IMG/VR virus record: IMGVR_UViG_3300003885_000023 | Coordinates: 1 to 35,145 of that record | Origin: a virus | DNA: 35,145 bases | Strand: one strand, 5' to 3' | Part shown: piece after piece, positions 7,563-15,225 of the stretch | Numbering within the stretch: position 1 is the first letter of the stretch | Layout: every line of letters starts with the position of its first letter | Position numbers and translations under genes: made by a program | Notes under the pieces: model-generated | Databases searched by the model: none | Seen by the model: only the letters and a program-made list of their open reading frames with translations | Told to the model about the DNA's origin: nothing

Positions 7563-7598
7563 AAAAAAATAAGAGAGGCTTTGAGAACAACCTCTCTT
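7563..7598 (-). terminator. second intrinsic terminator reading leftward
   Basis: A perfect 8-bp stem AAGAGAGG / CCTCTCTT (7571-7578 and 7591-7598) has a 12-base loop. On the minus strand it is followed by a T-rich run, the complement of AAAAAAAT at 7563-7570. Downstream on the plus strand there is no T-run, so it is a leftward terminator. Confidence 0.65.
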
Positions 7599-7655
7599 AC
7601 AAATTAACACTACCTCACCAAAGGGTGTTCTCTCCAACATAGGACCGTTAAAGAT

Positions 7656-7802
7656 ATGTCGAAGAATACTCGTACTATAGATTTAAACCAAGAAGAAAAA
7701 GAATTTAAAAAAAAGAGAGGCCTTCGGATGGGCCTCCCTAACACTTTAAACTTCCTACCACAGGAGATGCAAAAAGCTATGGCAAACAGATCCCCAACTT
7801 AA
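7656..7802 (+). CDS. possible 48-aa basic protein
   Basis: This open frame starts at ATG 7656 and stops at TAA 7800. The product is basic and hydrophilic (LNQEEKEFKKKRGLRMGLPN). The start lacks a strong ribosome site, the frame runs through the leftward terminator hairpin at 7706-7736, and its end lies in the tandem repeats at 7786. It may be an open frame by chance in a 312-base region otherwise holding only hairpins and repeats. Confidence 0.3.
   Translation: MSKNTRTIDLNQEEKEFKKKRGLRMGLPNTLNFLPQEMQKAMANRSPT
7706..7736 (-). terminator. third intrinsic terminator reading leftward
   Basis: The stem GAGGCC / GGCCTC (7717-7722 and 7731-7736) is extended by weaker pairs and has an 8-base loop. 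The minus strand then reads into TCTTTTTTTT, the complement of 7706-7716. It is the third such hairpin within 770 bp, and all three have the same orientation. Confidence 0.6.
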
Positions 7803-7907
7803 CAAAGGAAACTGTCATCACGACAACAGATCCCAAACACAACCAAGGAACCCGCAATCATGAGAAAACAAATCCCCAACTTAACAAAGGAATCTATTAA
7901 CATGAGC
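7786..7907 (+). repeat. three tandem ~41-bp repeats at the initiator start
   Basis: Units start at 7786, 7826 and 7868 (periods 40 and 42). Each begins ACAGATCCC or ACAAATCCCC, contains AACAAAGGAA or a variant, and ends with ATCACGAC, ATCATGAG or AACATGAG. Each unit therefore carries a ribosome-site-like AAGGAA and a start-codon position, which is mutated to ACG in unit 1. Units 2 and 3 give the two possible starts of the initiator gene, ATG 7860 and ATG 7902. Confidence 0.8.
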
Positions 7908-9128
7908 CATCATAATCAAAATCAAGATTTAATCAAAGAAAATTCTCATTTAAAAGAAAAAGATTCCAAAAGAGAGATTTGGCCCGTCGACATTACTCTC
8001 GGTCAAAAATATTCTCTTAAATTTGTAGAAAACGCATTTCTGTGCATGATAATTTTACTTCAACATGTCTATAAGGGGAATTGTTATGCGGGGAACCACC
8101 TATTTAGGGGCGTGTTAGGCATAAAAGATGAATGGATTAGGACGGCTTTAATCAAGTTTCAAGAGATGGGATTGCTTTGGTATTATGTTTATCCCAGTAA
8201 AGATGGTAAAGGGGGTAAGGAGAGATATATTGTTACTCCAGAATCGATCCGTACTTTTCAGGAATATCTCGCATCACAAAAAGAATGGGATCTTTTAGAC
8301 CAATTTCGCACTGAATTCGCCTTAACACCTATTTATCCTCATGATTTAAGACGCACCCCCAAAAAACAGAAGAAAGAGGCACAAGTCGTTGATTCTATAG
8401 AACCCCCAAATTCTGGTGAGAAAGATAGGGTACCCCCAAATTCTGGGGATAGGGTACCCCCAAATTCTGGGGATCATATAAATACTACGTATTTACTTAA
8501 CAATATAAACGACGTTACAGGTAAGGGGGCTGAAGCCCAGCCAGCGCCTTCGGCTGCTGCGCACGTCGTTTCTCTTTGTGAATTGAAGAAAGAACTGGGA
8601 AACTCTTATTCGGAACCAGCTATCGAAATAGGGGTAAAGTGGTATGAGATCCAATCACCTTCCAAAAAAGCCAAAATGAACAACCCAATCGCATGCATTT
8701 CCAACGCTCTCAAGAAGGGATATGCCCAAACTGAAGTGGCAGCCTACAACAAAGAGGTTGCAGCTAAGCTGGCTCAGAAACAAGAGTTGAAAGAGAAGGA
8801 TGAGATAAAAAAATCTGAGATGTGTGCCAATGAGAAATTAGCCCATCAGCTTGTTAAGAATTCCTCACACCTCGATGGATTCAGCTATAAGATGGACAGC
8901 ACATGCTTTAGAGTTTTCAACCACTCAGTGGAAAAAGTTAGAGACCCAGATTCAGAGGCTGGAGGATCAATTTCCTTGATGCCAGATGGAACTAAACGCT
9001 ACGGAAACCCTGCAATTAGGGTAGACTTTAGCCTGCCTCCGAAGGAATTTAGGGAAGCCCTGAAGAAATTCTTCAATGAGTGTCTCTGGAATTTATCACA
9101 AGAAAAACAGATGAGGATGAGATTATGA
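7902..9128 (+). CDS. replication initiator protein (lambda O-like organisation)
   Basis: The protein has 408 residues from ATG 7902 (AAAGGAA upstream) or 422 from ATG 7860. Residues about 20-110 look like a winged-helix domain (a helix with FLCMIILLQHV; IKDEWIRTALIKFQEMGLLW; a KGGKERYIVTP wing). A Pro-rich linker follows, in which VPPNSGD is repeated. Residues 190-300 are helical and charged, and the C-terminal 120 residues may be a separate domain. The repeated linker DNA forms iteron-like direct repeats followed by an A+T-rich stretch, as in the origin inside lambda O. No helicase, primase or polymerase gene is seen, so host enzymes must be recruited. The exact family is not certain. Confidence 0.65.
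   Translation: MSHHNQNQDLIKENSHLKEKDSKREIWPVDITLGQKYSLKFVENAFLCMIILLQHVYKGNCYAGNHLFRGVLGIKDEWIRTALIKFQEMGLLWYYVYPSKDGKGGKERYIVTPESIRTFQEYLASQKEWDLLDQFRTEFALTPIYPHDLRRTPKKQKKEAQVVDSIEPPNSGEKDRVPPNSGDRVPPNSGDHINTTYLLNNINDVTGKGAEAQPAPSAAAHVVSLCELKKELGNSYSEPAIEIGVKWYEIQSPSKKAKMNNPIACISNALKKGYAQTEVAAYNKEVAAKLAQKQELKEKDEIKKSEMCANEKLAHQLVKNSSHLDGFSYKMDSTCFRVFNHSVEKVRDPDSEAGGSISLMPDGTKRYGNPAIRVDFSLPPKEFREALKKFFNECLWNLSQEKQMRMRL
8403..8513. other. putative replication origin: iterons plus A+T-rich element
   Basis: Three copies of CCCCCAAATTCTGG start at 8403, 8433 and 8457. The last two lie in perfect 24-bp tandem units (8424-8447 and 8448-8471). Each core is an imperfect palindrome (CCCC-AAATTC-TGGGG). 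Immediately downstream, 8475-8513 is A+T rich and contains the inverted repeat AAATAC-tac-GTATTT at 8481-8495, a good unwinding candidate. The position inside the initiator gene matches the lambda O/ori layout. The repeats are also coding (VPPNSGD), so some repetition could be at the protein level. Confidence 0.6.
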
Positions 9129-9292
9129 AAAACCTCACAATTTATTATCCCTACGGGACACAACCAGTATTAATTCCCGTAGATGGGAAAGATATGAACA
9201 CTTTTCTGGAACTCCAATACCAACAGAAAATAGAAGAGCTCATTGAGAATGTGACAATTTTAAATGAAGGAGGATTCTATGATCGTATATGA
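9125..9292 (+). CDS. small unknown protein between initiator and RusA
   Basis: The protein has 55 residues from ATG 9125, which overlaps the initiator stop (ATGA). The open frame begins earlier at 9080, but that start lies inside the initiator gene. The N-terminal half is beta-like (MKNLTIYYPYGTQPVLIPVD) and the C-terminal half is a charged helix. It ends 14 bases inside the RusA gene and supplies the RusA ribosome site. Translational coupling suggests a role with the initiator or resolvase; no motif is recognised. Confidence 0.65.
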   Translation: MKNLTIYYPYGTQPVLIPVDGKDMNTFLELQYQQKIEELIENVTILNEGGFYDRI

Positions 9293-9695
9293 AATCCCAG
9301 GGGATCCTATTGCTCTTCAAAGGCATCGTCATTCAGGCAAAAGATGCTACGATCCTCAAAAGAAAGCAAAACAAGCACATCAATGGCATATTAAAAGCGC
9401 CATAAACGGCCTTTTTCCGGCCCACAGCGCCATTAAACTTGTAGTGGAGTACCATATGCCCATTCCAAAAAGTTATTCCAAAAAAAAGGCCTTAGAATGT
9501 CTTTTAGGTCCTCACACCAAGAAACCAGATCTTTCTAACTTGCTAAAATTCACGGAAGATGCGTTTAATGGTATTCTTTGGGAAGACGATTCGATCATAA
9601 CTGAGATCGAAACGAGGAAGTTTTATACTCGAGAGCCCAAGACTGTTTTTAAAATTGAAGCTGTGGCTCAAAAATATATGGAGATGAAATGCTAG
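9279..9695 (+). CDS. rusA: RusA-family Holliday junction resolvase
   Basis: The protein has 138 residues from ATG 9279, with AAGGAGG seven bases upstream; an in-frame ATG at 9264 is less likely. The family pattern is clear: IPGDPIALQRHR at the start, then KKPDLSNLLKFTEDAFNGIL (residues 81-100), with Asp84, Asp94 and the following WEDDSI (Asp103/104) as the likely metal-binding acids. A final VFKIEAV strand completes the fold. RusA enzymes cut four-way junctions made by recombination or replication before packaging. It sits in the replication operon, overlapping genes on both sides. Confidence 0.9.
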   Translation: MIVYEIPGDPIALQRHRHSGKRCYDPQKKAKQAHQWHIKSAINGLFPAHSAIKLVVEYHMPIPKSYSKKKALECLLGPHTKKPDLSNLLKFTEDAFNGILWEDDSIITEIETRKFYTREPKTVFKIEAVAQKYMEMKC

Positions 9696-9991
9696 AACTT
9701 GACGAAGACACGATAAAATTAATCCAACAAACAAAATTAAAGTTTGTTGAAGTCGCTAATAATTTTCCAGACGAAACTCCTATCGGAGTATTAATATATG
9801 CGTTGGTTGAAGTTACAACTGGGTTTTCTATTCCGGCTTTTAATACAACTAAAAATAAAACCCTAGAAGGTATCATCTCTTTATTTAATCAATATTTTGA
9901 TGGAGTGCCAGATTCATTCTTTGTTGAAGATAAACCCCAAGAAAATAATATATTTAATATACAAGATGCAATGGTGGGAACCATCCAATGA
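9689..9991 (+). CDS. unknown helical protein
   Basis: The protein has 100 residues. Its start overlaps the end of rusA by seven bases, with GGAG seven bases upstream. Predicted helices lie at about residues 5-24 (DEDTIKLIQQTKLKFVEVAN) and 30-44 (PIGVLIYALVEVTTG), followed by a looser acidic C-terminal part. The middle is hydrophobic but not long enough to be a confident membrane helix. It overlaps the next gene by ATGA, so it belongs to the replication operon. Family not recognised. Confidence 0.7.
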   Translation: MLELDEDTIKLIQQTKLKFVEVANNFPDETPIGVLIYALVEVTTGFSIPAFNTTKNKTLEGIISLFNQYFDGVPDSFFVEDKPQENNIFNIQDAMVGTIQ

Positions 9992-10146
9992 AGATATTTT
10001 ATAATTTTTCTATCTCTCCCCTTCTGGAAAACCCAATTAAAAATGATGATTTTTATCTTTTCATCGCCTGTATTATTTTTATTACCATTCTATTATCGTT
10101 TTACTTTATTTCTACTAAAGACCCTAAAACAAAAGGGAAAAAATGA
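9988..10146 (+). CDS. 52-aa single-pass membrane protein
   Basis: The small frame starts at ATG 9988, overlapping the previous stop (ATGA), and ends at TGA 10144. Residues about 21-43 form one hydrophobic helix (FYLFIACIIFITILLSFYFI), followed by a short basic tail (KDPKTKGKK). Small membrane proteins of this shape are common in phages and include some holins, but early-operon placement with rusA argues more for a host-interaction or anchoring role. No specific function can be assigned. Confidence 0.6.
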   Translation: MKIFYNFSISPLLENPIKNDDFYLFIACIIFITILLSFYFISTKDPKTKGKK

Positions 10147-10149
10147 AAT

Positions 10150-10190
10150 TGATTGATATAATTACTGTTTGTGATAACATAATGGTATTA
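10150..10190 (+). promoter_or_regulatory. weak promoter candidate
   Basis: A+T-rich intergenic DNA contains TTGATA at about 10151 followed after about 16 bases by TAACAT, and also a TATTAT box near 10186. It precedes the gene at 10219, which lacks a clear ribosome site. This is only a sequence resemblance. Confidence 0.25.
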
Positions 10191-10218
10191 TATTAATTAA
10201 AAGATTCGGTTTTCATAT

Positions 10219-10404
10219 ATGAAAATACTTACAGTTTATGAAAAAAACTCTTTCTATCGATATCAAGACGTTTATGTTTCCCACGAGTTTGAAATCACCG
10301 ACCAAAACAATTTGATTGTCTATAAACGCGATGATATTACCGGTGAATCTAATCTTCTGGCTCATTTCAAGAATTGGGATTATTTTACAATTGAAGAAGA
10401 GTAA
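10219..10404 (+). CDS. small unknown beta-rich protein
   Basis: The protein has 61 residues. Its composition suggests three or four strands (MKILTVYEKN, VYVSHEFEI, NLIVYKRDD, DYFTIEEE). ATG 10219 has no obvious ribosome site, so translation may depend on a short leader or an alternative signal. It overlaps the next small gene by 14 bases. A compact early phage protein is likely; the function is unknown. Confidence 0.55.
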   Translation: MKILTVYEKNSFYRYQDVYVSHEFEITDQNNLIVYKRDDITGESNLLAHFKNWDYFTIEEE

Positions 10405-10546
10405 AAAATATATTTGCACATGCGCTGAATGTGAGTGGTGCAAGGCTGGACTTAACTTCAAAATTTTAGTAGAGGAAGAAATGTCCATGGAGAAGCCTAA
10501 AAAAGAACCAGCGTCTATAAAAAAAATACTTCAAAACCCACATTGA
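10391..10546 (+). CDS. small Cys-cluster (zinc-binding?) protein
   Basis: The product has 51 residues if started at TTG 10391; the same frame is open from ATG 10316, which would add 25 hydrophobic residues lying over the previous gene. A tight Cys cluster, CTCAECEWC, follows the basic start KKSKKYI and is suited to binding a metal ion. The tail is basic and acidic mixed. The start is uncertain because no ribosome site is clear. Genes with such short Cys clusters are frequent next to phage terminases, but no role can be given. Confidence 0.45.
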   Translation: MKKSKKYICTCAECEWCKAGLNFKILVEEEMSMEKPKKEPASIKKILQNPH

Positions 10547-10626
10547 AAATTAATTTCCCTCCTTACTTGAAATAATCATTACAATAATTTAAAAGGAGCT
10601 TTATTAAGAACCACCTTAATTAGGCT

Positions 10627-11088
10627 ATGCAACACGAAATTTCCGTTTCAAAAGAATACATAGAAACAGTATGTGAATGGCTTGAAGCCTGGGCAGCAGA
10701 GGAAGATAGCTGGATCCTTCCACAGTTCTTAAAAAAACATGGAATTGGATGGAGCTACTTCAGATCCTTAATGGATATTTGTCCAGAGCTTCATCATACT
10801 TTTGAGGTAACGATAGCAGGGCTATGCACCAAGTGGGTGCTCTATGCGTTTTCTAACAAAAAGGACCTTCCCCAGCACATGCAAAAAATTCTCATGAAAT
10901 ATCTTCGCGTCTATGACAACCATGCATATTCCGTAGATCAAGATGCTAAAAAAGAAATAGCCAACAACACTAAATTTGCCGTGAACAACTATGCAATTGA
11001 AGACTATTCAAAAGAACGACTTACGGGCCTTTATAAAAGCCTCTACGACGCAAGCGTTAACAAACGTCGAAGTGGAAAGCCGTCTTAA
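10627..11088 (+). CDS. terS: terminase small subunit (probable)
   Basis: The protein has 153 residues. ATG 10627 is the first start after an in-frame TAG at 10621; AAGGAG lies 30 bases upstream, too far for normal use. The N-terminal region (EYIETVCEWLEAWAAEEDSW, then LPQFLKKHGIGWSYFRSLMD) looks like the helix-turn-helix of small terminases, which recognise the packaging site. The rest is helical. The gene sits directly before and overlapping the large terminase, the usual arrangement. Family assignment comes from context plus the HTH-like start, not from a catalytic motif. Confidence 0.7.
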   Translation: MQHEISVSKEYIETVCEWLEAWAAEEDSWILPQFLKKHGIGWSYFRSLMDICPELHHTFEVTIAGLCTKWVLYAFSNKKDLPQHMQKILMKYLRVYDNHAYSVDQDAKKEIANNTKFAVNNYAIEDYSKERLTGLYKSLYDASVNKRRSGKPS

Positions 11089-12430
11089 TGAATTCAAACC
11101 TAGACCATATCAAGCGCCGATTCTGAAAGCTTTAGCTTCTGGTTATAAACGCGTCTTGGCTATTCTTCCGCGCCGCGCAGGAAAGGATATTACAGCATTA
11201 AATTATGTGATCCGTCAGATGTGGGAAAATCCAGGGGTATACTATTATATTTTCCCAACCTATTCCCAGGCTAAAAAGGTTATTTGGGATTCCATTACCA
11301 ATGAAGGGAAGAGAATTCTAGATTATTTTCCCCAAGAACTTGTTCTACAAATGAACTCCCAGGAAATGAAAATTCGAATGATAGCTAAAGGAGGAAAAAC
11401 CTCTCTTTTCCAGCTTATAGGGTCAGATAACTATGATTCACTCATGGGTACCAATCCTCGAGGATGCGTTTTCTCGGAGTATGCACTTCAGGATCCCATG
11501 GCCTATACCTATATACGTCCGATTTTGACGGCCAACGGGGGCTGGGCCCTTTTTATTTCTACTCCCCGAGGAAAGAACCATCTCTGGGCGCTCTACCAGC
11601 TTGCGAAAGAATCTCCTCATTGGTTTTCCTACAAATTAACCATTGAAGACACGGGTCACATCCCTCTTGATGAAATCGAAAGAGAAAGACATGAAGGTCT
11701 AATGTCTGAAGATATGATACAGCAAGAATACTATACCTCCTTTGATATGGGTGTAGAGGGGTCTTACTATAGTCGCTATATCGATAAATGTAAAAGAGAA
11801 TCTAGAATTGGAATAGTTCCTTGGGAAAATGGATTCAAGGTTCACACAGCCTGGGATATTGGAGTAAGAGACAAAACATCCATTATTTTTTTCCAGAACA
11901 TTGGACAAACTGTCCGAATCATTGATGTGTATGAAAATAGCAAACACGGGATTGAACACTACGCCGAAATATTAGGGAACAAACCCTATCTTTATGGCAT
12001 TCATATTGCTCCTCACGATATCCGCGTGAAAGAGTGGGGATCTGGAATTACTCGTTTTGAAAAGGCTCGTCAATTAGGAATTGATTTTACTCTCTCTCAA
12101 AACTATCAAGTTTCGGATGGTATTGAGGCAGCCCGTTCTTTATTTTCAAAACTTTGGATTGACGAAGAAAAATGTGAGGGCCTTGTTAAAGCTCTCGAAA
12201 ACTATAGGCAAGAATATGACTCGAAGAAAAAAGTTTATTTACCTAGGCCTCTCCATGATTGGTCTTCTCATTTCGCTGACTCTTTTAGATATTTGGCCGT
12301 CTCGTTATCTAAGACAGCTGATGGAATTTCTGCCAATGAAATAGAAACGCGGTATCAGGAAGCTATATATGGAAGCGATACAAAACTACCGGCATTTTTT
12401 CAGGATACATATCAAGGGGGGAGCTTTTAA
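10991..12430 (+). CDS. terL: terminase large subunit (packaging ATPase/nuclease)
   Basis: The protein has 479 residues. Walker A is RRAGKD (residues 61-66), Walker B is GCVFSEYA (158-165, catalytic Glu163), and the coupling motif is STPRGK (190-195). The nuclease domain has AWDIG with Asp289, PHD with Asp343 and HDWSSHFADSF with Asp423/430. It pumps DNA into the prohead and cuts it. The start is uncertain: ATG 10991 overlaps terS by 98 bp in another frame without a clear ribosome site, and GTG 11072 is an alternative just ahead of the conserved RLNEFKPRPYQ. A downstream in-frame ATG is too late. Confidence 0.95.
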   Translation: MQLKTIQKNDLRAFIKASTTQALTNVEVESRLNEFKPRPYQAPILKALASGYKRVLAILPRRAGKDITALNYVIRQMWENPGVYYYIFPTYSQAKKVIWDSITNEGKRILDYFPQELVLQMNSQEMKIRMIAKGGKTSLFQLIGSDNYDSLMGTNPRGCVFSEYALQDPMAYTYIRPILTANGGWALFISTPRGKNHLWALYQLAKESPHWFSYKLTIEDTGHIPLDEIERERHEGLMSEDMIQQEYYTSFDMGVEGSYYSRYIDKCKRESRIGIVPWENGFKVHTAWDIGVRDKTSIIFFQNIGQTVRIIDVYENSKHGIEHYAEILGNKPYLYGIHIAPHDIRVKEWGSGITRFEKARQLGIDFTLSQNYQVSDGIEAARSLFSKLWIDEEKCEGLVKALENYRQEYDSKKKVYLPRPLHDWSSHFADSFRYLAVSLSKTADGISANEIETRYQEAIYGSDTKLPAFFQDTYQGGSF

Positions 12431-12681
12431 TGAAGGAACAAGAGTTGGGGATTCATGATTGTTGCAATGACTGTGCTTATATTGTAAACGGATGTTTCAT
12501 CGGATATATGGTGCGATTTTGCATCGAAATGGAGGATGGAAGATTAATGATGGGTAATGGAGAAGAGTGGACTCAAGTTGATTTTTGTCCATTTTGTGGG
12601 GTTGAGGCCGAAGAAAAAATAAAAGAAACAATGGACTTTGAAGACTACTTAATTACTCAAATGAAGGATATTTCCCAATGA
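12430..12681 (+). CDS. small zinc-ribbon protein
   Basis: The protein has 83 residues. Two Cys pairs, CCNDC (residues 11-15) and CPFCG (53-57), with a beta segment between them, fit a zinc ribbon. The C-terminal part is an acidic helix. A strong GGGGGGAG site precedes ATG 12430, whose first base is the last base of the terL stop codon. The end overlaps the portal start by 4 bp. Position between terL and portal suggests a structural or assembly accessory, though small zinc ribbons of unknown role are frequent in phages. Confidence 0.8.
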   Translation: MKEQELGIHDCCNDCAYIVNGCFIGYMVRFCIEMEDGRLMMGNGEEWTQVDFCPFCGVEAEEKIKETMDFEDYLITQMKDISQ

Positions 12682-14741
12682 CACTTTTTCCTCAACTCGA
12701 TAGCAATTTTTACTCTTATCAAACCGAACACGATAAAGACATAAAAGAGAGGATGGAAAAGACTTACGCTAATAGTATTACGATTAATCAGTCCTACTGG
12801 AGCGAGGCCGACATCGACGCAAGATTTAAGGCGGGTGACCAAACTCTGTGGAATGATATTTATGGGAATCTTCCTGCTTTCAGACGGAGAGTGTTTAATT
12901 TCAATCGAATAAGACGCGTCTGCAATATGATTACTGGATACCAGAGGCGCAATCGAAAGTCCACTATCGCAACACCTATTGAGAATAGTGATCAAGAAAC
13001 CGCTGATCAATTCAGTAAAATTCTAATTTGGTCCATGCAAAGAGATAACACGCTTGAAACTATTTCAGAGGCTTTTGATGGCGCTGTCACAACCGGAATG
13101 AACCTTCTTTCGATTTGGATGGACTATCGTGATGATCCTATCAATGGGGACATTAAGGTCGACAATGTATCTTATAATGGCTATCTCATCGATCCATTTT
13201 TTAAAAAACAAGATTTAAGTGACTGTAATTTTATTTGGACGCGGAAATGGCTTACAAAAACCCAACTGAAATCGATCCTCCCCGATCGAAAAAGCGATAT
13301 TGATAAGCTCTATGCCCGAGGAAGTCGTGATGGAAAATTTCAATTTATGCCTGAAGCATATAATTATGGAATGACCGATCTTCTGACGTATGACGAATAT
13401 TGGTATAGAGACTACCGAACTCAAACCCTACTCGTGGACGTCAAGACCGGAGAAACCATGGAGTGGAGAGGAAAGGATGACGAATTAGATTTATTTCTCC
13501 ATCAGTTTCCCGAAATTACCGCCATTGAGAATGAAATTCAAACCACAAAATTAGCGCTGGTGGTTCAGGGTGTCGTGATGTATCACGGACCAAACCCTAT
13601 GGGAATTGATCCTTATCCTTTTGTCCCTGTGCTTGCTTACTACGATCCCCAAATTCCTTATTTCCCCTTCAGAATTCAAGGCGTTGTGCGTGGATTGAGG
13701 GATGCTCAATATCTCTATAATCGTCGCAAAGTGATCGAATTAGACATCTTAGAATCTCAAATTAATTCTGGATGGAAATACAAGGCTGATTCTTTAGTGA
13801 ATCCTAAGGATGTGTTTCTACAAGGCCAAGGACGCGGATTAGCTCTTAAACAAGACGCTCAAATGAGCGATGTAGAACAGATTCAACCTCCAAGCGTTCC
13901 CCCTTCTATGATTGAGCTTTCTAAAATACTTGGAGAAGAAATACAACAAATCTCTGGGGTTAATGAAGAACTTCTAGGAAGTGCAGACGATGATAAATCT
14001 GGTATTCTTTCTATGCTAAGACAGGGCGCCGGCCTTACCACACTTCAGGTTTTGTTTGATCAATTAGACTACTCTCAAAAAAACATGGGAAGAATTTTCA
14101 TGGATTTAATCCAAGCTAACTTCTCCCCTGGAAAAATAAAAAGAATCATTGGGGAAGACCCTCTCCCTCAATTTTATTCAAAAGCATTTGGAAAATATGA
14201 TGTAACCGTCGAAGAAGGTTCTAACACTCCAACTCAAAAACAAATGCAGTTTAAACAATTATTGGCACTGCGGGAGCTCGGGCTTCCCATTCCTAATAAC
14301 ATCCTCTTGGAAGCATCAACGCTTCAAAACAAACAACAGCTCGTGGAAGCGATCGGCGCCCAAGAGGAAGAGCAAGCTCAGGCTCAAAAGATGCAACTCG
14401 ACATTGCTCTTGAGGTTGAGAAGGCTAAAATAAGAGACCTCGATTCACGGGCCGAGGCAAATGCGGGGCTTGGTTTGGAAAGAGCGTCGCGAGTACAAGA
14501 AAACAGAGCTTTGGCTGTCGAAAGATTAGCCGCTTCAGAAAAAGATAGAGATTTAGGAACCCTTAATTTAGTGAAAGCTATGAAAGAGTTGGAGGGGATG
14601 GATCTTACGCAATTGGAAAATCTTTTGAGAATTACGCAAACCATCAAATCCCAAGAATCTTTAAAAGAAAAAGAAGAACAAGCTCAAGTTAAAACCCCAA
14701 ACGTTGAAGAACTGGCTGTAATGGCCGAAGGAGAAAAATAA
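12678..14741 (+). CDS. portal protein (P22 type)
   Basis: The protein has 687 residues, close to the 725 of P22 gp1. The P22-portal family pattern is visible: an N-terminal helix, FNRIRRVCNMITGYQRRNR (residues about 74-92), GAVTTGMNLLSIWMDY, a mid-domain with YHGPNPMGIDPYPFVPVLAY, then a clip/stem region with the EEIQQISGVNEELLG segment near 420. The C-terminal 150 residues are a long Gln/Glu/Lys-rich coiled coil, like the P22 barrel. The portal is the dodecameric ring through which DNA enters and leaves. The start overlaps the zinc-ribbon gene (ATGA). Confidence 0.93.
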   Translation: MTLFPQLDSNFYSYQTEHDKDIKERMEKTYANSITINQSYWSEADIDARFKAGDQTLWNDIYGNLPAFRRRVFNFNRIRRVCNMITGYQRRNRKSTIATPIENSDQETADQFSKILIWSMQRDNTLETISEAFDGAVTTGMNLLSIWMDYRDDPINGDIKVDNVSYNGYLIDPFFKKQDLSDCNFIWTRKWLTKTQLKSILPDRKSDIDKLYARGSRDGKFQFMPEAYNYGMTDLLTYDEYWYRDYRTQTLLVDVKTGETMEWRGKDDELDLFLHQFPEITAIENEIQTTKLALVVQGVVMYHGPNPMGIDPYPFVPVLAYYDPQIPYFPFRIQGVVRGLRDAQYLYNRRKVIELDILESQINSGWKYKADSLVNPKDVFLQGQGRGLALKQDAQMSDVEQIQPPSVPPSMIELSKILGEEIQQISGVNEELLGSADDDKSGILSMLRQGAGLTTLQVLFDQLDYSQKNMGRIFMDLIQANFSPGKIKRIIGEDPLPQFYSKAFGKYDVTVEEGSNTPTQKQMQFKQLLALRELGLPIPNNILLEASTLQNKQQLVEAIGAQEEEQAQAQKMQLDIALEVEKAKIRDLDSRAEANAGLGLERASRVQENRALAVERLAASEKDRDLGTLNLVKAMKELEGMDLTQLENLLRITQTIKSQESLKEKEEQAQVKTPNVEELAVMAEGEK

Positions 14742-15028
14742 TGGTTAAGAAGTATTATCAAGGGAAAAAAGATCGCATGGATGAAAGCCGTGGAATGAAA
14801 AGATATGAAGAAAAGCATAAAGGAAGAATGGATTCCGGTTACATGGGAATGATTTCAGAAGATCACTCTGCACCAGCGAACCTTCCTCAAGGTGTTAAGC
14901 ATGAATATTATCCCAAATGTGATTACGTTGATTCTTATTATATGGATGATTCTATTAAGGGCATTGATGAAGCTAGTGGAGAGAGTGTGCGTAAAGTCGA
15001 ACACAATCATCCTGATAGCAAATATTAA
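14741..15028 (+). CDS. small charged protein following portal
   Basis: The protein has 95 residues. ATG 14741 uses the last base of the portal stop, with GGAG upstream. The N-terminal half is Lys/Arg/Glu-rich (DRMDESRGMKRYEEKHKGRM) and shares a DES-x-G pattern with the product of 15200, so the two may be related. The C-terminal half is acidic, with Tyr and His. Such small proteins after the portal gene are probably minor head components. The family is not known to me by name. Confidence 0.75.
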   Translation: MVKKYYQGKKDRMDESRGMKRYEEKHKGRMDSGYMGMISEDHSAPANLPQGVKHEYYPKCDYVDSYYMDDSIKGIDEASGESVRKVEHNHPDSKY

Positions 15029-15030
15029 TC

Positions 15031-15225
15031 ATGGCGATGCCACGACCTTCAGGGAAGGCCTTGAAAATTGCGGAAGAAACTGTTCCAGGTTTAAATCGAA
15101 ACTTGAGAGGTTCTACGCGCAAAAATAATCGAGGAATTCCTAAAGATGAAGTAGAACTTAAGATAGTAAAAATCAATGAAAACCGAGGAAGGCTTTCTCA
15201 TGGTAACAAAGAGACAAGGATATGA
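15031..15225 (+). CDS. small basic protein
   Basis: The protein has 64 residues and is strongly basic (Arg/Lys throughout). The start is two bases after the previous stop and has no clear ribosome site; ATG 15037 is an alternative. The Asn/Arg-rich middle (PGLNRNLRGSTRKNNRGIPK) suggests DNA or RNA binding or packing inside the head. The 3' end overlaps the next gene by 26 bp. Function unknown. Confidence 0.6.
   Translation: MAMPRPSGKALKIAEETVPGLNRNLRGSTRKNNRGIPKDEVELKIVKINENRGRLSHGNKETRI

Noticed and set aside
7786-7907. CRISPR-like array
   Set aside because: The units are contiguous imperfect tandem repeats without unique spacers, and no cas gene is present.
10143-10196. 17-aa frame starting ATG 10143
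   Set aside because: It is very short, lacks a ribosome site and lies over the promoter-like region before 10219.
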